A stretch of DNA of 64,000 nucleotides from Bathymodiolus brooksi (Eukaryota; Mollusca; Bivalvia; Mytilida; Modiolidae). Below, piece by piece: positions 47,053 to 60,049 of the stretch (position 1 is its first letter; the number at the start of each line of letters is the position of its first letter). A program made the translations under genes and the position numbers. A model generated the notes under the pieces. That model ran no database searches, was not told where the DNA came from, and worked only from the letters and a program-made list of their open reading frames with translations. The stretch lies in assembly GCA_963680875.1 (NCBI GenBank), contig OY804586.1, forward strand, positions 48,918,203-48,982,202. The letters are read 5' to 3'.

Positions 47053-50000
47053 CCTAGTTAAAGCATTGAAGGTCAGTTAATGCATCTGAAGGTTCTGATA
47101 ATTAAAGGTCAATTGCAACATGTTCAATCACTTCTGACAATTAAAGGTCAGTTACAACATGTTACGATCAGTTCTGACAATCAAAGGTCAATTATTACAC
47201 GTTGCGATCAGTTCTGATAATTAAAGGTCAATTACAACACGTTGCGATCAGTTCTGACAATTAAAGGTAAATTATAGCACCTTGCGATCAGTTCTGACAA
47301 TTAATGGTCAATTACAACTCGTTACAATTAGTTCTGACAATGAAAGATCAATTACAACATGTTATGATCAGTTCTGACAACTAAAGGTCAATCATAACAC
47401 GTTGTGATCCGTTCTGACAATTAACGGTCAATTACAACTCGTAAGGATCAGTTCTGACAATAGAAGATAAATTACAACTCGCTATCATCAGTTCTGATAA
47501 TTAAAGGTTAATTACACCAAGTTGCGATCAGTTCAGGCAATTAAAGGTTAATTACAACACATTACAATCAGTTCTGATAATTTAACGTCAATTACAACTC
47601 GTTACAATAAGGTCTGACAATTAAAGGTGAATTACACCACATTATGATCTGTTCGTACAGTTAAAGTTTCATTACAACACGTTGCGATCAGTTCTGACAA
47701 TTAATGGTCAATTACACCACTTTGCGATCCGTTCTGACAATTAATGGTCAATTACAACTCGCTATGATCAGTACTGACAATTAAAGGTCAATTACATCAT
47801 GTTACGATCAGTTCGTACAGCTAAAGGTCCATTACAACACAATACGATCAGTTCTGACAATTAAAGGTCAATTGCAACTTGTAGCAATCACTTCTGATAA
47901 TTAAATGTCGATAGCAACTCGTTAAGATTAGTTCTGACAATTAAAGGTCAATTACACCACGTTACGAGCAGTTCATACAGTTGAAGGTCCATTGCAACAT
48001 GTTACGGTCATTTTTCACAATAAAAGGTCAATTACAACACATTACGATCAGTTCATACAGTTAAAGTTCCATTGCAACACGTTACGAATAGTTCTGATAA
48101 ATAAAGGTCAATAACAACATGTTGCGATCAGTTATGGTAATCAAATGTCAATTATAGCATGTTATGAACAGTTCTGACAATTAAAGGTCAATTACAACAC
48201 GTTATGATCAGTTCAGACAATTAACGGTCAATTACAACATGTTGTGATCAGTTCTGACAATTAAAGGTCAATTACACCACGTTACGATCAGTTTTCACAA
48301 TTAAAGGTCAATTACAACACATTACGATCAGTTCTCACAATTAAAGGTCAATTACAACACGTTACGAATAGTTCTGATAAATAAAGGTCAATAACAACAT
48401 GTTGCGATCAGTTCTAATAATTAAATGTCAATTATAGCATGTTATGAACAGTTCTGACAATTAACGGTCAATTACAACATGTGATCAGTTTTGACAATTA
48501 AAGGTCAATTATAACAGGTTATGATCAGTTCTGACACTTAAAGGTCAATTACAACATGGTATGATCAGTTCTGACAATTAAAGGTCAATTACACCACATT
48601 ACGATCAGTTCTGACAATTAAAGATCAATTACACCACGTTACGATCAGTGCATACAGTTAAAGGTCCATTACAACACGTTGCGATCAGTTTTCACATAAA
48701 GATCAAATATATATAGTGCGTTGCGATCAGTTCTTACAGTTAAAGGTCAATAATAACATGTTACGATCAGTTCTGACAATTAATGGTCAATTACAACACA
48801 TTGCGATCAGTTCTACACGTTTAAGATCAATTCTGACAATTAAAGGTCAATTACAACACGTTACAATTAGTTCTGATATTTAAAGGTCAATTATAACATG
48901 CTATGGTTTGTTCTGAAAATTGAAGGTCAATTATAACACGTTCTGATCAGTTCTTACAATTAAAGGTCAATTACAACAAGTTAAGATCAGTTATTACAAT
49001 TAAAAGTCAATTACAACATGTAGTAAACAGTTCTGATAATTAAATGCCAATTATAACACGTTATGATCAGGTCTGACAATTAAAGGTCAATTACAACATG
49101 ATAACATCAGAAATGAAAATCAACGGTCAATTACAACATGTTGTGATCAGTTTTGACAATTAAAGGTGAATTACAACTCGTTACGATCAGTACTGACAAT
49201 TAAAGGTCAATTACACCATGTTACGATCAGTTCGTACAGCTAAAGGTCCATTACAACACATTACGATCAATTCTGACAATTAAAGATCAATTGCAACTTG
49301 TAGCAATCAGTTCTGATAATTAAATGTCAATAGCAACTCGTTAAGATCAGTTCTGACAATTAAAGGTCAATTACACCACGTTACGATCAGTTCTTACAGT
49401 TAAAGGTCCATTGCAACACATTATGATCAGTTCTGACAATTAAAGATCAATTGCAACTTGTAGCAATCAGTTCTGATAATTAAATGTCAATAGCAACTCG
49501 TTAAGATCAGTTCTGACAATTAAAGGTCAATTACACCACGTTACGATCAGTTCATATATTTAAAGGTCCATTGCAACACGTTACAATCAGTTTTCACAAT
49601 TAAAGGTCAATTACAACACATTACGATCAGTTCTCACAATTAAAGGTCAATTACAACACGTTACGAATAGTTCTGATAAATAAATGTCAATAACAACATG
49701 TTGCGATCAGTTATGGTAATCAAATGTCAATTATAGCACGTTATGAACAGTTCTGACAATTAAAGGTCAATTACAACACGTTATTATCAGTTCAGACAAT
49801 TAACGGTCAATTACAACATGTTGTGATCAGTTCTGACAATTAAAGGTCAATTACACCACGTTACGATCAGTTTTTACAATTAAAGGTCAATTACAACACA
49901 TTACGATCAGTTCTCACAATTAAAGGTCAATTACAACACGTTACGAATAGTTCTGATAAATAAAGGTCAATAACAACATGTTGCGATCAGTTCTAATAAT

Positions 50001-52423
50001 TAAATGTCAATTATAGCATGTTATGAACAGTTCTGACAATTAACGGTCAATTACAACATGTGATCAGTTTTGACAATTAAAGGTCAATTATAACAGGTTA
50101 TGATCAGTTCTGACAATTAAAGGTCAATTACAACATGGTATGATCAGTTCTGACAATTAAAGGTCAATTACACCACATTACGATCAGTTCTGACAATTAA
50201 AGGTCAATTACAACTTGTAGCAATCAGTTCTGATAATTAAATGTCAAAAGCAACTCGTTAAGATCAGTTCTGACAATTAAAGATCAATTACACCACGTTA
50301 CGATCAGTGCATACAGTTAAAGGTCCATTACAACATGTTGCGATCAGTTTTCACATAAAGATCAAATATATAGTGCGTTGCGATCAGTTCTTACAGTTAA
50401 AGGTCAATAATAACATGTTACGATCAGTTCTGACAATTAATGGTCAATTACAACACATTGCGATCAGTTCTACACGTTTAAGATCAATTCTGACAATTAA
50501 AGGTCAATTACAGCACGTTACAGTTAGTTCTGATATTTAATGGTCAATTATAACATGCTATGGTTTGTTCTGAAAATTGAAGGTCAATTATAACACGTTC
50601 CGATCAGTTCTTACAATTAAAGGTCAATTACAACAAGTTACGATCAGTTCTACACATTTAAGATCAATTCTGACAATTAAAGGTCAATTACAACACGTTG
50701 CGATCAGTTCTCAGTTCTGACAATCAATGGTCAATTACAACACGTTACAATTAGTTCTGATATCTAGAGGTCAAATATAACATGCTATGGTTTGTTCTGA
50801 AAATTGAAGGTCAATTATAACACGTTCCGATCAGTTCTTACAATTAAAGGTCAATTACAACAAGTTACGATCAGTTATTACAATTAAAAGTCAATTACAA
50901 CATGTAATGAACAGTTCTGATAATTAAATGCCAATTATAACACGTTATTATCAGGTCTGACAATTAAAGGTCAATTACAACATGATAACATCAGAAATGA
51001 AAATCAACGGTCAATTACAACATGTTGTGATCAGTTTTGACAATTAAAGGTGAATTACAACTCGTTACGATGAGTACTGACAATTAAAGGTCAATTACAC
51101 CATGTTACGATCAGTTCGTACAGCTAAAGGTCCATTACAACACATTACGATCAGTTCTGACAATTAAAGATCAATTGCAACTTGTAGCAATCAGTTCTGA
51201 TAATTAAATGTCAATAGCAACTCGTTAAGATCAGTTCTGACAATTAAAGGTCAATTACACCACGTTACGATCAGTTCATACCGTTAAAGGTCCATTGCAA
51301 CACGTTACGAATAGTTCTGATAAATAAAGGTCAATAACAACATGTTGCGATCAGTTATGGTAATCAAATGTCAATTATAGCATGTTATGAATAGTTTTGA
51401 CAATTAAAGGTCAATTACAACACGTTATGATCAGTTCAGACAATTAACGGTCAATTACAACTCGTTACGATCAGTACTGACAATTAAAGGTCAATTACAC
51501 CATGTTACGATCATTTCGTACAGCTAAAGGTCCATTACAACACATTACGATCAGTTCTGACAATTAAAGATCAATTGCAACTTGTAGCAATCAGTTCTGA
51601 TAATTAAATGTCAATAGCAACTCGTTAAGATCAGTTCTGACAATTAAAGGTCAATTACACCACGTTACGATCAGTTCATACATTTAAAGGTCCATTGCAG
51701 CACGTTACAATCAGTTTTCACAATTAAAGGTCAATTACAACACATTACGATCAGTTCTCACAATTAAAGGTCAATTACAACACGTTACGAATAGTTCTGA
51801 TAAATAAAGGTCAATAACAACATGTTGCGATCAGTTCTAATAATTAAATGTCAATTATAACAGGTTATGACCAGTTCTGACAATTAAAGGTCAATTACAA
51901 CATGGTATGATCAGTTCTCACAATTAAAGGTCAATTACACCACATTACGATCAGTTCTGACACTTAAAGGTCAATTACAACTTGCAGCAATCAGTTCTGA
52001 TAATTAAATGTCAATAGCAACCCGTTAAGATCAGTTCTGATAATTAAAGGTCAATTACACCACGTTACGATCAGTTCATACAATTAAAGGTCCATTACAA
52101 CACGTTGCGATCAGTTATCACATAAAGATCAAATATATATAGTACATTGCAATCAGTTCTTACAGTTAAAGGTCAATAATAACATGTTACGATCAGTTTT
52201 GACAATTAATGGTCAATTACAACACATTGCGATCAGTTCTGATAATTAAAGGTCAGTTACAACACGTTGCAATCAGTTCTGATAATTAAAGGTCAATTAC
52301 AACACGTTGCTATCAGTTCTGATAATTAGAGGTCAAATAAAATATGTTATATTAGTTCTGATAATTAAAAGGTCAATGCATGACACGTTCCGATCAGTTT
52401 TGATCAGGTCAATTACAATTCGT
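47053..52423. repeat. Satellite B main array, macro-repeat copy 2
   Basis: Unit-for-unit match to 9196-14566 without any change in unit number. Two single-base changes noticed (near 49684 and 50539). Confidence 0.95.
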
Positions 52424-52431
52424 TACCAGCC

Positions 52432-52602
52432 ACTGACAAACATTATCATATAATATTGTATCGAGTGCACCTTGCCAGAGAGGGATTCGAACTCACAATG
52501 TTAGTTGTGATAAACACTGATTGCATAGGTACATTTGTAGTTAAAAATCCAATTTACCATACGATAATGACGGCACGTCACCCATACAGGAAGATATAGC
52601 TG
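52432..52602 (-). repeat. tRNA-like SINE fragment a, macro-repeat copy 2
   Basis: Same as 14575-14745. Confidence 0.5.
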
Positions 52603-52746
52603 ATTTCAAATATGGACATGTGTAAGAATCTACTAAGACAGCCCCTTTACATATGCAAATGTTATTTTTTTGTGATAAAGTTTGTTTGCAATAGTTAGCA
52701 TCCTTAGGTTATCTTAGGTTGTCAGATCATCCCAATTTACCAATAA

Positions 52747-52902
52747 AATGTGTATTTGCTGCATCTTCACTAAGCCTGCAGCATTCAGGAATAAAGAAAG
52801 GTTGACTCATAGTCAGATTAATATATCTTGAGTGGTGCAACATATCTGTGGCTTCCTGTGGAGTGTTGTTTCAGTGAGTTAGTGCAATAAAAATAAAACT
52901 CA
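52747..52902 (+). repeat. Degenerate SINE body, macro-repeat copy 2
   Basis: Same as 14890-15045. Confidence 0.6.
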
Positions 52903-53230
52903 GTGCGTTGGTCTAGTACAAAACAGATCATCATCATGATCTCATCTAAAAGTAACTTGTTCTAGCAATAATGATCTTACATGAGGGAATTTCTTATCAT
53001 TTCCTGAGATAATTTTTCTGCAACAAATCCTGCTAGAAAAACATTTTTTTGCAAGAAATTTACATTGTCATATCAATATTCATTAGATGAAAGGCAGCCT
53101 TGTTTTTCACTATGATAATTTTCAAGAGATTGTTTTTTTCAGATTTAGTTTTCATTGTACTGGAAACAACAAAATATAAAACATTCCATTATGTTTACAT
53201 ATATGGTATTCCAGTTTTCATACTTTACTA

Positions 53231-53400
53231 CAGTAAAACCTGTCTAAACCGAACCCCTTTGGGACTGGACAATTTGTTCAGTCTAGACAGGTGTTTGGTT
53301 TACACAGGTTCAAATTACATAGACATCTAGTATATGGGACTGTAAAGTCTGTCTGGTTTAGGCAAGTTTTCGGTTTACTCAGGCTTCGCCTTAGGCACTG
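53231..53400. mobile_element. Tc1/mariner-type MITE, macro-repeat copy 2
   Basis: Same TA-flanked 170-bp insertion as 15374-15543. The paralogous empty site is at 54859-54860. Its presence in both macro-repeats dates the insertion before the 37.9-kb duplication. Confidence 0.8.
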
Positions 53401-53414
53401 TATCTATATTTCAG

Positions 53415-53553
53415 CTCAACAGTCTGCCAGTCGAGCCAGTCAGTGGATCTACTACATTTCTACAGGAACAAAGTGCAAAAAAGGAACCTCAGAAATCAAA
53501 CAATGAAAATGAAGGGGGTGTATCGACAATACCTCAAGAAAGTGACGAAAGTG
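53415..53553 (+). pseudogene. Decayed phase-1 exon, macro-repeat copy 2
   Basis: Same 139-nt frame-breaking version as 15558-15696. Confidence 0.6.
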
Positions 53554-53696
53554 GTACGATTAAAATCTTAAATATTTCAATGTTGTATTTATGTACAGAA
53601 TTTCCCAATTTTGATACTAATAGAATTTTATGATATTTGTTAAGGAAACATAATTTCGAATCGTTAAATCAACACTTGATATCATGAAAAATAATC

Positions 53697-54064
53697 AACG
53701 AGATTAAGATCAGTTCTTACAAAATAAAGATCAAATATATATAGCATGTTACGATCGGTTCTTACAGTTAAAGGTCAATAATAACATGTTACGATCAGTT
53801 CTGATAATTAAAGGTCAATTACAACACATTACGACCAGTTCTGACAATTAGAGGTCAATTATAACATGTTGAGATCAGTTCTGATAATTAAAGGTCAATT
53901 ACAACACGTTGCAATCAGTTCTGATAATTAAAGGTCAATTACAACACGTTGTGATCAGTTCTGATAATTAGAGGTCAAATACAGTATGTTACGATAGGTT
54001 CTGATAATTAAAAGGTCAATTCATGACACGTTGCGATCAGTTCTGAGCAGATCAATTACAATTC
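53697..54064. repeat. Satellite B island 1, macro-repeat copy 2
   Basis: Same as 15840-16207. Confidence 0.9.
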
Positions 54065-54066
54065 GC

Positions 54067-54242
54067 TCCAGCCACTGACAAACATTATCATATAATATTG
54101 TATCGAGTACACCTTGCCAGAGAGGGATTCGAACTCACAATGTTAGTTGTGATAAACACTGATTGCATAGGTACATTTGTAGTTATAAATCCAGTTTACC
54201 ATACGATAATGACAGCACGTCACTCATGCAGGAAGATATAGA
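54067..54242 (-). repeat. tRNA-like SINE fragment b, macro-repeat copy 2
   Basis: Same as 16210-16385. Confidence 0.5.
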
Positions 54243-54356
54243 TGATTTCAAATATGGACTTGTGTAAGAATCTACTAAGAAAGACGGCCCCTTTACATAT
54301 ACAAATGTTAAGTTTTTGTGATAAAATTTGTTTGCAATAGCTATGTAGCCTTAGGT

Positions 54357-54532
54357 TACCATAGTTTAATTTTCTGTTTCTGTGATGTCATGGTTAGCGT
54401 GTTTGACTTCATTGTCGTAGATCTTATTGTCAGATCAATCCAATATGTCTTGAGTGGTGCAACATTTCGGTAGTTTCCTTCGGACTGTTGTTTCAGTGAG
54501 TTAGTACAATAAAAAATCAAACTCAGTGTGTT
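54357..54532 (+). repeat. Degenerate SINE with partial head, macro-repeat copy 2
   Basis: Same as 16500-16675. Confidence 0.55.
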
Positions 54533-54872
54533 GGTCTAGTACAAAACAAATATCATCATCATCTCATCTAAAAGTAACTTGTTCTAGCCATAATGATCTT
54601 CCATGAGGGAATTTCTTATTATTTCCTGAGATAATTTTTCCTCAACAAAATCCTCCTCCTGCTAAAATCCTTTTTTTGCAAGAAATTTACATTGTCATAT
54701 CGATATTCATTAGATCAAAGGAAGTCATGTTTTTCATTATGATAAATTTCAAGAGACTGTTTTTTTCAGGTTTAGTTTTCTTTTGTACTGCAAACACAAC
54801 AAAGTATAAAACATTCACTTATGTTTACATATATGGTATTCCAGTTTTCATACTTGACTATCTATGTTTCAG

Positions 54873-55043
54873 CTCAACAATCTGCCCAAGGCGAGCTGGT
54901 CAGTGGAACATCAGGGGTGGGATATAAAAGACTGCCACCCACTACATCTCAACAGGACCAAAGTGCCAAAAAGAAACATCAGAAACCAAACAATGAAAAT
55001 GAAGGAGATGTATGGACAATACCTCAAGAAAGTGACGAAAGTG
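54873..55043 (+). CDS. Candidate phase-1 linker exon, macro-repeat copy 2
   Basis: Identical in reading to 17016-17186: 171 nt, acceptor TTTCAG, donor G|GTACGA, open in phase 1 with the polar NNENEGDVWTIPQESDES tail. It is the closest of the four exon copies to the downstream exons at 59384-61938 and has compatible phase, so it could be an upstream exon of that locus. No recognised domain; exon status is inferred from splice signals and frame only. Confidence 0.45.
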
Positions 55044-55185
55044 GTACGATTAAAATCTTAAATATTTCAATGATGTATTTATATACAGAATTTCATGGTA
55101 TTGGTATTTATAGAAATCTATGATATTTCTTAAGGGAAACATAATTTCGATTCGTTGAATCACCTGATATCATGAAAAATATTCA

Positions 55186-55427
55186 ACAAGGTTAAGATCA
55201 GTTCTTACAAAATAAAGATCAAATATATATAGCACGTTACGATCTGAGTTCTTGCAGTTAAAGGTCAATAATAACATGTTACGATCAGTTCTGACAATTA
55301 ATGGTTAATTACAACACATTGCGATCAGGTTTACACGTTACGATAAGTTCTGATAATTAAAAGTCAATTCATGACACGTTGCGATCAGTGGTGATAATCA
55401 GTTCTTACAAAATAAAGATCAAATATC
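55186..55427. repeat. Satellite B island 2, macro-repeat copy 2
   Basis: Same as 17329-17570. Confidence 0.85.
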
Positions 55428-55606
55428 AAATAAGATAATAGATCATATAAAAAAGTACAAAGGTATGTTAGAATATCCTCGATTCTATTACTCAGGCGTT
55501 GCACATGTACAGAAGGACTGTGTGTATATATATATACGTCTGACAATTAAACCAAACAGTGTTAGAATTAGATTTTAGAGCTGTCAAATTTTTGTTCTTC
55601 CCTCGA

Positions 55607-55707
55607 CGGGATTTGAACCCATACCATTGTTACACTGCAGCACCATTCGCTTAGCCTTACGTCCAGCGCCCTAGACCACTCGACTACATCCACTCCCTAT
55701 ATATATA
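55607..55707 (-). repeat. tRNA-Leu/Ser-like SINE head, macro-repeat copy 2
   Basis: Same as 17750-17850. Confidence 0.6.
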
Positions 55708-55718
55708 TAGTTATACTA

Positions 55719-56007
55719 AGGAAACGACCATTTAACTTGAAGGGGGAGGGTTATGGTTTTTTCTAAAAAAAATATTCTGATTCCCAATGTCGCTGAAAAA
55801 AATATTCTGATTATGGTGGAGGAGGAAAAAATAATCTGATTCAGAGTTTTTGTCATATAACCTAATGTTGAATTCTGGGGAAAAAATTCCCGCTTTGCGC
55901 GACAAAAAAAATAAATATTCTAACTCTTGTGTTGTCGGAAAAAAAAATTCTGAACGATACAAAAAAAAATACCCCCCCCCCCCCTTCAAGTTAAATGGTC
56001 GGTCCCT
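55719..56007. mobile_element. Short TIR element, macro-repeat copy 2
   Basis: Same as 17862-18150, including an unchanged run of C, which is notable because homopolymers usually vary. Confidence 0.75.
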
Positions 56008-56576
56008 AAGATTATTTAATGGCTGCATATCTGAAAATAACGAAAACCGTGTAAGACCAACGTAGAGTACCGATATATCCGAAGGGATATTTGGGTAGTG
56101 AAACAATCCTGATAGTGATACAATAAGCAAACTAAGCTAATCAAAACAAACTCCCACAAAAACAGGAAGTCAAGGTATTCTGGAAATATACTGCTAATCA
56201 GTTTTGCAAACAACATAATTATGTTGATTTCTTTGTAACTGCATGTTTTGTTCTTTCATATACTCATTGTTTAATCCTTAAAAAATAATCATTATGGTTG
56301 TATTAATCGTTTCATATCAAAATAAATAAGTTATGAACGATCTTGTTAGATAATACAAAGTTTGACCATTTGCAAATTTCCGAACTTGATTCTAAATTTA
56401 TAGCTGGAGTTATTTCCCTTTAACTCGCGATCGGGTAAAAGGGTTCCATTTCATGCAAAGTTAATTAAAACAAAGATGTAACAAGTACTAGAGAATTCAT
56501 AAATCATCTAATTTTAAACAAGGTTCAAATATATTTTTTTCATTTTGAGGAATTGTATTCTTATTCGTTGTTCTTT
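56008..56576. other. AT-rich spacer, macro-repeat copy 2
   Basis: Same as 18151-18719; nothing recognised. Confidence 0.6.
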
Positions 56577-57157
56577 TCATTATTCTTTCAAGCATTTAAA
56601 TAAAAGAGTGGCAGTGTTAAATTAGTTTTATGTGCCCCCTTGGTAAAATGGTGCGGTTATGCTCTTGTTTTGCACTTATGAGTACAATTTCTATCCTCAT
56701 ATATGTTGTCCGTTAACTTTTCACATTTTAATCTTCTCCTCTGAAATCCCTCAGCCAAATGAACTAAAACTTGGTAGTAAGCATCTATGGAAGGTGATCT
56801 CTAAAGATTATCGACAGAAACTTGGTAGGAAGCATCTATGGAATATCCTCTATGGCGATTGCTCATTTCGTCCCGATCGGTTAGCAAACATTGCCACCAC
56901 ATGCAATTCTTATTTCTGATTGGTCAATTTCTAACCAATCTTCTCCTTTGAAACTGCTTAGCCATATGAACCGAAACTTGGTAGGAAACATCTACATGTA
57001 TGGAAGGTTCTGTATTAAGATTTTGAATAAACTATATTATGATGTAAAAAAAAAGTTTCCCTCAATGCAGAATGAAAGGTGAGTGAGTGACACAGGCTCA
57101 GCCCACTGAACCTCTAGTTTTTATTAGAAAGAAATTAGAGTTCCTTTATTGCCTAGA
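56577..57157. repeat. Dispersed repeat edge, macro-repeat copy 2
   Basis: Matches 18720-19300. G-to-A near 56919 (TTCTGATTGG for TTCTGGTTGG) restores the wording found in the diverged relative at 58850, so copy 1 probably carries the derived base. Confidence 0.75.
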
Positions 57158-57394
57158 TATTTTCTATGTACATGTATCTACAAATATTGTTCAATAATTA
57201 AATAGGTTTTTGCTTTTTAATAGACTTATTTTAAAGTTCTATAAATTTTGGCTTGTAGCCATATAGAGAAATATAGTCCACTGCAATCTGCATGCACTGT
57301 GACCGTGAGGCACAGTTTATAATATTCGCATTATGGTTAGTAAAATAGTCTTAGCCAATCATGTTAGTCTGCGTTTCTTCTTAAGATTAATTAT

Positions 57395-58125
57395 TATTCC
57401 CCCGCTCCCCGAAGGGGGAGGGGGTATACTGTTTTACCTCTGTCCGTCTGTCCGTCCTTCCATCCTTCCGTCCGTCCAAGATATTTTTCGTCACACTTTT
57501 CTCAGTAACTGTTGATGGCAGAGATCTGATATTTGGTCACAAGCATCATATAGGTATACCATATTGTGGGTAGCGTTTTTGGACCCGTCAGATTCCTACT
57601 TCCTGTTTGCCGACTTTGTTGACTTTTATACACATTGAACATATATGCTAATTTCTCGTTGCATTTTTCTCAGCAACTATTGATGGCAGAAATCTGATAT
57701 TTGGTCACAAGCTTCACATAGGTACCCCATATCATGGGAAGCGTTTTTGGACCCATCAGATTCCTACTTCCTGTTTGCCGATTTTGTTGATTTGTATACA
57801 CATTGAACATATATGCACATTTTTCGTCGCATTTTTCTCAGCAACTATTGATGACAGGAATCTGATATTTGGTCACAAGCTTCATATAGGTATGCCATAT
57901 TGTGGGAAGCGTTTTTGGACTCGTCAGATTCCTACTTCCTGTTTGCCGACTTAATAGATTTCTATACACATTGAACATATATGCACATTTTTCTCAGCTA
58001 CTATTGATGGCAGAGATCTGATATTTGGTCACAGGCTTCATATAGGTACCCCATATTGTGGGAAGCGTTTTTTGAACAATCAGATTCCTACTTCCTGTTT
58101 TCCTTGTCTATCAACTTCATGTTCA
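57395..58125. repeat. Dispersed repeat with 168-bp minisatellite (four units)
   Basis: It opens with a small CCCCG/GGGGG hairpin and GGGGGTATACTG, followed by a TCCGTCTG/TCCTTCC-rich microsatellite. Four tandem units then start at 57511, 57679, 57847 and 58003 (periods 168, 168, 156). They share TTGATGGCAGAGATCTGATA, TTTGGTCACAAGC, AAGCGTTTTTGGAC and TCAGATTCCTACTTCCTG. The fourth unit is shortened. I recall similar elements in bivalve and other mollusc genomes. Confidence 0.8.
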
Positions 58126-58179
58126 GAGAAGAACGTCAAATTTTCTAGTTTTATGGTTATAAAACATTTCCTGTGCCAA

Positions 58180-59043
58180 TGCTGGAAGAATTTAAATAAA
58201 AGAGTGGCAGTGTTAAACTAGTTGTATGTGCCCCCTTGCTAAAAGGGTGTGGGTATGCTATTGTTTTGCACTTATGAGTAAAATTTATATCCTCATATAT
58301 AACTCGGTGATCATGTGTAAATATAAAATACAAGACATTGTCATTCTTAACCTTAGCCAAAGAGGTATATAAAATTCCTTAACCCCTCCTATTTAGCTCA
58401 CCTTGACAAAGGCAACGTGAGCTTTTGCTATCAATTGGCATCCGTCGTCTGTCGTCCGTTAACTTTGCACATTCTAATCTTCTCCTCTGAAACCCCCTCA
58501 GCCAAATGAACTAAAACGTGGTTGGAAGCATCTATGGATGTTCATCTCTAAAAATTGCACATTTTGTCATGACCCATTAACAAGCATGGTTGCCACAGGC
58601 AATTCTTGTTTCTGATTGGCTCAGTTTAAAAAATCTTCTCCTCTGAAACCACTTGAAATGAAACGAAACTTGGTAGGAAGCATCTATAGAATGTCCTCTA
58701 TAAAGATATCTCATTTCGTCCTAATTGGTTAACAAAAATGGCTACCACCCAAACTTGGTAGGAATCATCTATGGAATGTCCTCTATGAAGATTGCTCAAT
58801 TCGTCCCGATCGGTTAACAAACATGGCCACCACATCCAATTCTTGTTTCTGATTGGTCGATTTCTAAACAATCTTCTCCTTTGAAACTCCTTAGCCATAT
58901 GAACCGAAACTTTGTAGGATGCATCTACATGTATGGAAGGTTCTGTATTAAGTTTCCTCAAAGCAGAATGAAAGGTGAGCAACACAGGCTCAGCCCACTG
59001 AGCCTCTAGTTTTCTTAGAAAGAAATTAGAGTTCCTCTATTGT
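58180..59043. repeat. Diverged older relative of the macro-repeat edge (18720-19300)
   Basis: It shares AATAAAAGAGTGGCAGTGTT, GTGCCCCCTTG, TCTTCTCCTCTGAAAC and the end ACAGGCTCAGCCCACTGA/CCTCTAGTTTT with 18720-19300, but has extra sequence including TTTAGCTCACCTTGACAAAG at 58391 and more AAACTTGGTAGGAA sub-repeats. The match runs on into AGAAAGAAATTAGAGTTCC. The 95-codon reverse frame across it is repeat sequence. Confidence 0.75.
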
Positions 59044-59383
59044 TATTAATAATACTTCCGAGTGTTAAAATCGCCATATCTACAGATAGGAACCTAAATA
59101 ATTTATAGTGTGCACCGAGTACACCACATGACATGCGTTAGTCAATTGAAAATCCAACTACCACAGTTGTTCACAAATTATGCGGCAAAACAATGAAATA
59201 CAATTATTAATAAGGGCTATGGTGTTTACCGCCAATTTTAAATATGCAAATTCGTAATTAGATCACTATAATGGCATTGTTTAAAAATACATAGCATCTT
59301 TGACTGATTTTTGTATATTTGGTTGCAGTTTCTTTTATTGAGTCAGATATATAGCTTATAGAGTTACATTTTATATTTAACAG
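59044..59383. other. Spacer, nothing recognised before the exon
   Basis: AT-rich sequence. It ends in a pyrimidine-poor but usable acceptor TTTAACAG at 59376-59383. Confidence 0.55.
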
Positions 59384-59458
59384 AAAGTATTGAAACCGCA
59401 TGTGCAACTAGCACACCTCAGACAGCTCAGCCACATAGTACGCAGTCAAAAAATGAAA
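59384..59458 (+). CDS. Exon a of the 59384-61938 locus
   Basis: 75-nt symmetric phase-1 exon, Ser/Thr/Gln-rich linker, flanked by CAG and GTAAGA. Its phase and composition match the linker exon at 54873-55043, about 4.3 kb upstream. Confidence 0.45.
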
Positions 59459-60049
59459 GTAAGACCTAAACAAAGAAAGCATAATGCAATTATATGTGCA
59501 TACATACATGTTCTCACTATTTTAGCTCATGTTTGAACCTCTTATACAATGTGTTTATGTTTATCTATGATTGATACATTTTCCCTTTGATCCTTACACA
59601 GAATAATAGCTATTATTATACCCTGTATATTTTTTTACGATATAAAAGTAGAAAGATAATTTGGATGTTTTATGGAAAATTTGCTGACGAGGGAATTAAC
59701 CCAATGGACAACCTAAACATCTATAATGTAGAGGGAGACAATATGTTGTTACCTGGTCTACAACCCCTTACAACCGAAAGTGTATTTAAAATCTGCTTTT
59801 TTACAGTCCAGTTATGTAATTGTATTTTTTATACCAGAAAATATTTTGCTGTCTACAAACAAAAAAGTCAAATATTAAACATCTTTGAGTAGTTTTGGTT
59901 TTATAAAACAAATAATAACATATTGTCTGCCAATTGGACATTTTCCCTTTGATGTGTGCCTCTGAAAAAGTCTGGATCTCTGAACTGACCTTGAACCACA
60001 AAAATATTAGATCATTCTTAATTCGCATGGGCAAGAACTGACTCTGATA

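Larger units (their letters stand above)
37858..57270. repeat. Macro-repeat copy 2 (matches 1-19413)
   Basis: This is the second copy of 1-19413. The match stops right after GCCATATAGAGAA: copy 1 goes into satellite A (TTTAGTC...), copy 2 goes into unrelated sequence (ATATAGTCC...). Together with the satellite-A block at 19414-40446 this defines a 37,857-bp period. One base change (near 56919, G in copy 1 to A here) and others are silent with respect to any gene proposed in this annotation, except the polypyrimidine-tract change at 44567. Confidence 0.95.

Noticed and set aside
58698..58985. 95-codon reverse frame
   Set aside because: It lies wholly inside a dispersed repeat with internal AAACTTGGTAGGAA sub-repeats and is not conserved in the 18.7-kb relative.
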